Source: Steroidobacteraceae bacterium (GTDB lineage: Bacteria; Pseudomonadota; Gammaproteobacteria; Steroidobacterales; Steroidobacteraceae). From it: DNA of 64,000 bases. The notes under the pieces were generated by a model. It had not been told where the DNA came from and did not search any database. It saw nothing but the letters and a program-made list of their open reading frames with translations. Position 1 is the first letter of the stretch. Each line of letters opens with the position of its first letter. The stretch lies in the NCBI GenBank assembly GCA_017853175.1, contig JAFMKA010000001.1, positions 1 through 64,000 on the forward strand. The letters run 5' to 3'. Shown here piece after piece: positions 63,368 to 64,000 of this stretch. Both the position numbers and the translations under genes were made by a program.

Positions 63368-64000
63368 CCGCCGACGTCGGTTCGAATATCTTTGACCTGC
63401 TCGTCGTCGGCGGCGGCATTAACGGCGCAGGCGTTGCCCGTGACGCCGCAGGACGGGGTCTTCGAGTCATGTTGGTCGAGCGAGATGACCTCGCCTCCCA
63501 TACATCCTCAGCCAGTACCAAGCTGATCCACGGCGGGCTGCGCTATCTCGAGTTCATGGAATTCGGCCTCGTGCGTAAGGCCTTGCTCGAGCGGGAAGTG
63601 CTGCTCGGTATCGCGCCTCACATCATCAGTCCGCTGCGCTTCATCATGCCTCATGAGCCGTCGTTGCGACCCGCCTGGATGATTCGGATCGGCTTGTTTC
63701 TCTACGACCACCTCGCGCATCGGAAAAAACTCGAAGGATCACGCGGAGTCGATCTGCGCCACCACCCGGCTGGCCTGCCGCTGCGCGAAGGTTTCCGTCG
63801 CGGATTCGAATATTCGGATGGTTGGGTCGACGATGCGAGGCTCGTAGTCCTCAATGCGATCGACGCGCAAGAGCACGGCGCAACGATTCTTACACGCACC
63901 CGATGCATCAAAATCACACCGACCACAGACGCTGGCGCGATCGAACAGCCCTGCTGGACTGCAACGCTGCAGGATGACAACGGCAAGCAAAGTGTCGTCA
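63364..64000 (+). CDS. glpD: Glycerol-3-phosphate dehydrogenase, 3' end beyond the window
   Basis: First 212 codons of a FAD-dependent glycerol-3-phosphate dehydrogenase, cut by the window end. Dinucleotide motif FDLLVVGGGINGAGVARDAAGRG, then VERDDLASHTSSASTKLIHGGLRYLE and ALLEREVLLGIAPHI, typical of GlpD. Makes DHAP at the inner membrane and passes electrons to quinone. Start ATG 63364 overlaps the slcC stop, so it is in the suy operon. A role in using glycerol released from sulfoquinovosyl glycerol is inference; glycerol kinase may lie beyond the edge. Confidence 0.93.
   Translation, partial: MTADVGSNIFDLLVVGGGINGAGVARDAAGRGLRVMLVERDDLASHTSSASTKLIHGGLRYLEFMEFGLVRKALLEREVLLGIAPHIISPLRFIMPHEPSLRPAWMIRIGLFLYDHLAHRKKLEGSRGVDLRHHPAGLPLREGFRRGFEYSDGWVDDARLVVLNAIDAQEHGATILTRTRCIKITPTTDAGAIEQPCWTATLQDDNGKQSVV

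Overview
This window is about 64 kb of GC-rich, gene-dense chromosome from a gammaproteobacterium. The evidence is gene content and order: bioA-rsmE-gshB-yqgE-ruvX-pyrB, yggS-proC-yggT, rpsU-yqeY-dnaG-rpoD, a class II ribonucleotide reductase split into two genes as in Pseudomonas, MltD with LysM, PpnN, and Hsp20 beside HtrA. I cannot fix the order or family. The many TonB/TRAP genes and the AdoCbl-dependent ribonucleotide reductase fit an aquatic or soil aerobe. No rRNA, tRNA, CRISPR array, insertion sequence or prophage was seen.

Layout. 0.1-12.3 kb: housekeeping (PLP, histidinol/inositol phosphatase, cobalamin adenosylation, MFS carrier, biotin, rRNA methylation, glutathione, pyrimidine and proline synthesis, HU). 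12.3-17.3 kb: a Spy/CpxP-like periplasmic protein and two two-component systems whose kinase genes overlap tail to tail. 17.2-25.5 kb: hydrolases, FKBP, MsrB, HtpG, PpnN, an L,D-transpeptidase and MltD. 25.5-28.3 kb: split AdoCbl-dependent ribonucleotide reductase with an NrdR-like box. 28.8-36.7 kb: Hsp20-HtrA behind a sigma-32-type promoter, CCA transferase, folate genes and TsaD. 36.8-42.9 kb: the macromolecular synthesis operon (with a very long Lys/Ala/Pro tail on RpoD) and fructose-bisphosphate aldolase. 43-47.8 kb: alarmone hydrolase, RraA, nitroreductase, and a lower-GC patch with a small secreted protein and a Ser/Thr kinase.

47.8-64.0 kb is the most interesting part: a catabolic island I read as breakdown of the sulfosugar sulfoquinovose (SQ) through to pyruvate and sulfite. 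Leftward: GntR/UTRA regulator, YihV-like sulfofructose kinase (K27, GGG, N109 and R139 all present), LacD/YihT-like aldolase, fucose-isomerase-like isomerase, GH31 glycosidase, TonB receptor, TRAP importer and a low-molecular-weight phosphatase homologue whose nucleophile Cys is Asp. Rightward: SuyA, SuyB, ComC-like and SlcC-like sulfolactate dehydrogenases, then GlpD, which runs off the window. An identical 12-base motif with a palindromic core (cttatataagac) lies at both likely control points. Inferred flow: glycoside to SQ to sulfofructose to sulfofructose-1-phosphate to DHAP plus sulfolactaldehyde; sulfolactaldehyde to (S)-sulfolactate (enzyme not in the window); then sulfopyruvate, (R)-sulfolactate, pyruvate plus sulfite. 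GlpD would use the glycerol aglycone of sulfoquinovosyl glycerol.

Limits: family calls are from motif recognition by eye. Start sites were chosen from ribosome-binding sites, overlaps and family length. No database search was run.
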